Shown here in pieces: positions 62,611 to 64,000 of a stretch of DNA of 64,000 bases. The stretch covers positions 248,001-312,000 of the forward strand of contig NZ_JAPDDR010000003.1 in assembly GCF_025950095.1 (NCBI RefSeq), given 5' to 3'. Source of the stretch: Luteolibacter rhizosphaerae (GTDB lineage: Bacteria > Verrucomicrobiota > Verrucomicrobiia > Verrucomicrobiales > Akkermansiaceae). The notes beneath the pieces are model-generated. The model was not told the DNA's origin, ran no database searches, and saw only the letters and a list, made by a program, of their open reading frames with translations. How positions within the stretch are numbered: the first letter of the stretch is position 1; each line of letters opens with the position of its first letter. The position numbers and the translations under genes are program-made.

Positions 62611-62614
62611 GAGC

Positions 62615-64000
62615 TTAGTCCGGAATGATGACCACTTGCCCTGCTTCCAGCCCGCCGGCGATCTCCACGCGGTCGCCCGAAACGCGGCCGCGCACCACCG
62701 TGCGGGTCTCGTTCTTGCCGTCCGCCATCTTCACTTGGACGGTCCACTTGCCTTCATCCGCAGCGCGCAGCGCCTTGGCGGGCAGGGTCATCGCCGTGTC
62801 CGACTTGTAGACCACGAAACGGCAATCGAAATTCATCCCGGCCACCACATCAAGGTCGGCCGGGAACTCGAGCTTCTCATCTTCCGGCCATTCCGGCAGC
62901 AGATCCACGCGGTAGCGTCCATCGGCGGCCGGCACTGCGGCTACCTGTTGGATCACGGCGGTAAGCGCCACATCCTCACGGCCGCCGGCGCTTGCTCCTC
63001 CCTTCATCAACTTCCGCAGGCTACGCGCCGTGCTTTCGTCCACATGTGCCACCAGACCGAGATCCGCCTCGTTCGGCACCAACGAAGCGAAGGGCCGGAT
63101 GAACGGAACCTTGCCACCCTTCACCAGTGACTTCGCCAGCTCGCCAAGAGTCCAGCGTCCTTCATCCAGCGAGCCGTGGTAGAAGATACCGTCTTCGCTC
63201 GCCTTCAGTTCAAGCAGCGCGCCATCCTTCTCGAGATCGGCCAGATCCTCCTTTTCGCGTGCCGCTGCAATGCGTGCCGCATCCAGATCCAGCCGCGCGT
63301 TCTCCAGCGAGCGTGGCAGATTCTTCTCCGCCTTCTCCAGTTCGATCGACGTCGACTTCGCATCGGTGGTCAGTCCCTCCGCCTTGCGAGGCAGCAGGAC
63401 TTGCAAGGTGCGGGTGGTGGAAAGCTCCGTAAGCTTCAGGGCCAGCTCGGAGGACTTCACCGCGTACTCCTGGCGCTTCAGGATGATCTCTTCCGTCTGC
63501 TCGGTCAGATCGTCCGCATCGTACATCATCTTGAGCTGCTTCAGCTCTTCCTGCGCGGCTTCCAAGCGACGCTTCGATCCCTCCAGATCATCGGCGATCT
63601 CTTCCTCCTGCGCCTTGCGTCCGGTCGTCGTGAAATACTCCAGTTCTTCCGCAGCCACTCGCTGTGCCTTGCGTGCGGCTTCCAGGCGGATCGTGGTCTC
63701 CTCGCTCAGCTTGGTGAAGGCGAGCTCTTGGCTGGCGAGAGTCAGCGCCCGGCCCTCCACTGCGCGTTTCAGATCCTGCAGCTTCTTGTCGTAGCCTTCG
63801 CGATCGAACTTCACCAACACATCGCCCTTCTTCACGGCCGTGCCATGCGGCACGATCTGCTCGATCGTGAAGTCACCCCAGCCTTCCGGGTCGATGGAAA
63901 CCAGCACCGGCTTGGCCGGCAGGATCGTCGCCGTGAACGAGCGCTCGATCGCGAATGGCTTGGACTCCACCGTGACTTCCGCTGCGGGAGCCACGGCGAC
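62615..64000 (-). CDS. RND/HlyD-type membrane-fusion protein, partial (N-terminus outside window)
   Basis: The frame is open to the window edge; the GTG at 63994 is not a likely start. The part seen is about 460 residues. A lipoyl/barrel-sandwich half (VKKGDVLVKFDREGYDKKLQ) leads into a long alpha-helical hairpin of coiled coil (about residues 90-260, many Glu/Lys/Ala/Leu), the second half-motif GIFYHG, then beta domains to ALEAGQVVIIPD-like GGLEAGQVVI. This is the layout of periplasmic adaptors of efflux or secretion systems. The other pump subunits would lie upstream, outside the window. Confidence 0.8.
   Translation of the reverse strand, partial: VAVAPAAEVTVESKPFAIERSFTATILPAKPVLVSIDPEGWGDFTIEQIVPHGTAVKKGDVLVKFDREGYDKKLQDLKRAVEGRALTLASQELAFTKLSEETTIRLEAARKAQRVAAEELEYFTTTGRKAQEEEIADDLEGSKRRLEAAQEELKQLKMMYDADDLTEQTEEIILKRQEYAVKSSELALKLTELSTTRTLQVLLPRKAEGLTTDAKSTSIELEKAEKNLPRSLENARLDLDAARIAAAREKEDLADLEKDGALLELKASEDGIFYHGSLDEGRWTLGELAKSLVKGGKVPFIRPFASLVPNEADLGLVAHVDESTARSLRKLMKGGASAGGREDVALTAVIQQVAAVPAADGRYRVDLLPEWPEDEKLEFPADLDVVAGMNFDCRFVVYKSDTAMTLPAKALRAADEGKWTVQVKMADGKNETRTVVRGRVSGDRVEIAGGLEAGQVVIIPD

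Overview
This window looks like a chromosomal segment of a high-GC member of the Verrucomicrobiota, of the Luteolibacter/Haloferula/Verrucomicrobium type. That placement is inferred from gene content. Pointers are a large autotransporter-associated beta-strand-repeat protein, surface proteins with a DxDxDG calcium motif and a conserved C-terminal domain, a double-length fused UvrA, tandem Ser/Thr kinases with extracytoplasmic lectin-like domains, WxxGxW-repeat secreted proteins and a secreted terpene-cyclase-fold protein. Most genes lack a good Shine-Dalgarno sequence, so starts were chosen from protein families, signal peptides and neighbour overlaps. I see no rRNA, tRNA, insertion sequence, prophage or CRISPR array.

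Layout. 0-6 kb: end of an alpha/beta hydrolase, a TerC-family membrane protein, an M14 zinc peptidase, a secreted transglutaminase-esterase fusion and a Tat-exported aldo/keto reductase. 5.8-10.3 kb: glnB behind a textbook sigma-54 promoter, a small membrane protein, azurin, a stand-alone DsbD N-terminal-like domain, and an acyltransferase plus GNAT N-acyltransferase pair of the kind that makes ornithine or other amino-acid lipids. 10.6-16.2 kb: the 1271-residue beta-strand-repeat protein, mscL and alr. 16.2-20.5 kb: two tandem tryptophan-halogenase-family flavoproteins, one lacking the catalytic residues, with a small membrane protein and a divergent methyltransferase. 20.7-26.4 kb: two paralogous WxxGxW secreted proteins with Gln/Arg-rich tails around an antisense VOC gene, and a lipoprotein translationally coupled to uvrA. 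26.3-34.5 kb: the 1889-residue fused UvrA, a secreted esterase and a truncated haemoglobin. 34.5-42 kb: three paralogous Ser/Thr kinases in a row.

42-49.2 kb: two CPBP membrane proteases flank a pair of large secreted proteins, each made of fourteen repeats that closely resemble the beta-propeller blades of the beta-lactamase inhibitor BLIP-II. 49.3-52.5 kb: thiL, a SnoaL-like protein and a three-copy family of unknown two-membrane-segment proteins, the first copy decayed. 52.5-55.6 kb: mnmG, cdd and a membrane protein. Four exact copies of the 14-bp palindrome GTTCCACGTGGAAC, which matches ParB-binding parS sites, lie in and just upstream of mnmG; the three inside the gene all encode Phe-His-Val-Glu in frame. 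55.7-60.2 kb: pyruvate dehydrogenase E1-alpha, E1-beta and E2 genes, with up to three short secreted, Cys-containing ORFs between E1-beta and E2. 60.6-64 kb: a secreted STN-like protein with a Cys cluster, the terpene-cyclase-fold protein and an RND-type membrane-fusion protein running off the edge.

The most notable items are the parS cluster built into mnmG, the paired double BLIP-II-like propellers between membrane proteases, the active/inactive halogenase-family pair, the lectin-kinase cluster, and the tandem small-protein family whose junctions are almost identical while the gene bodies have diverged.
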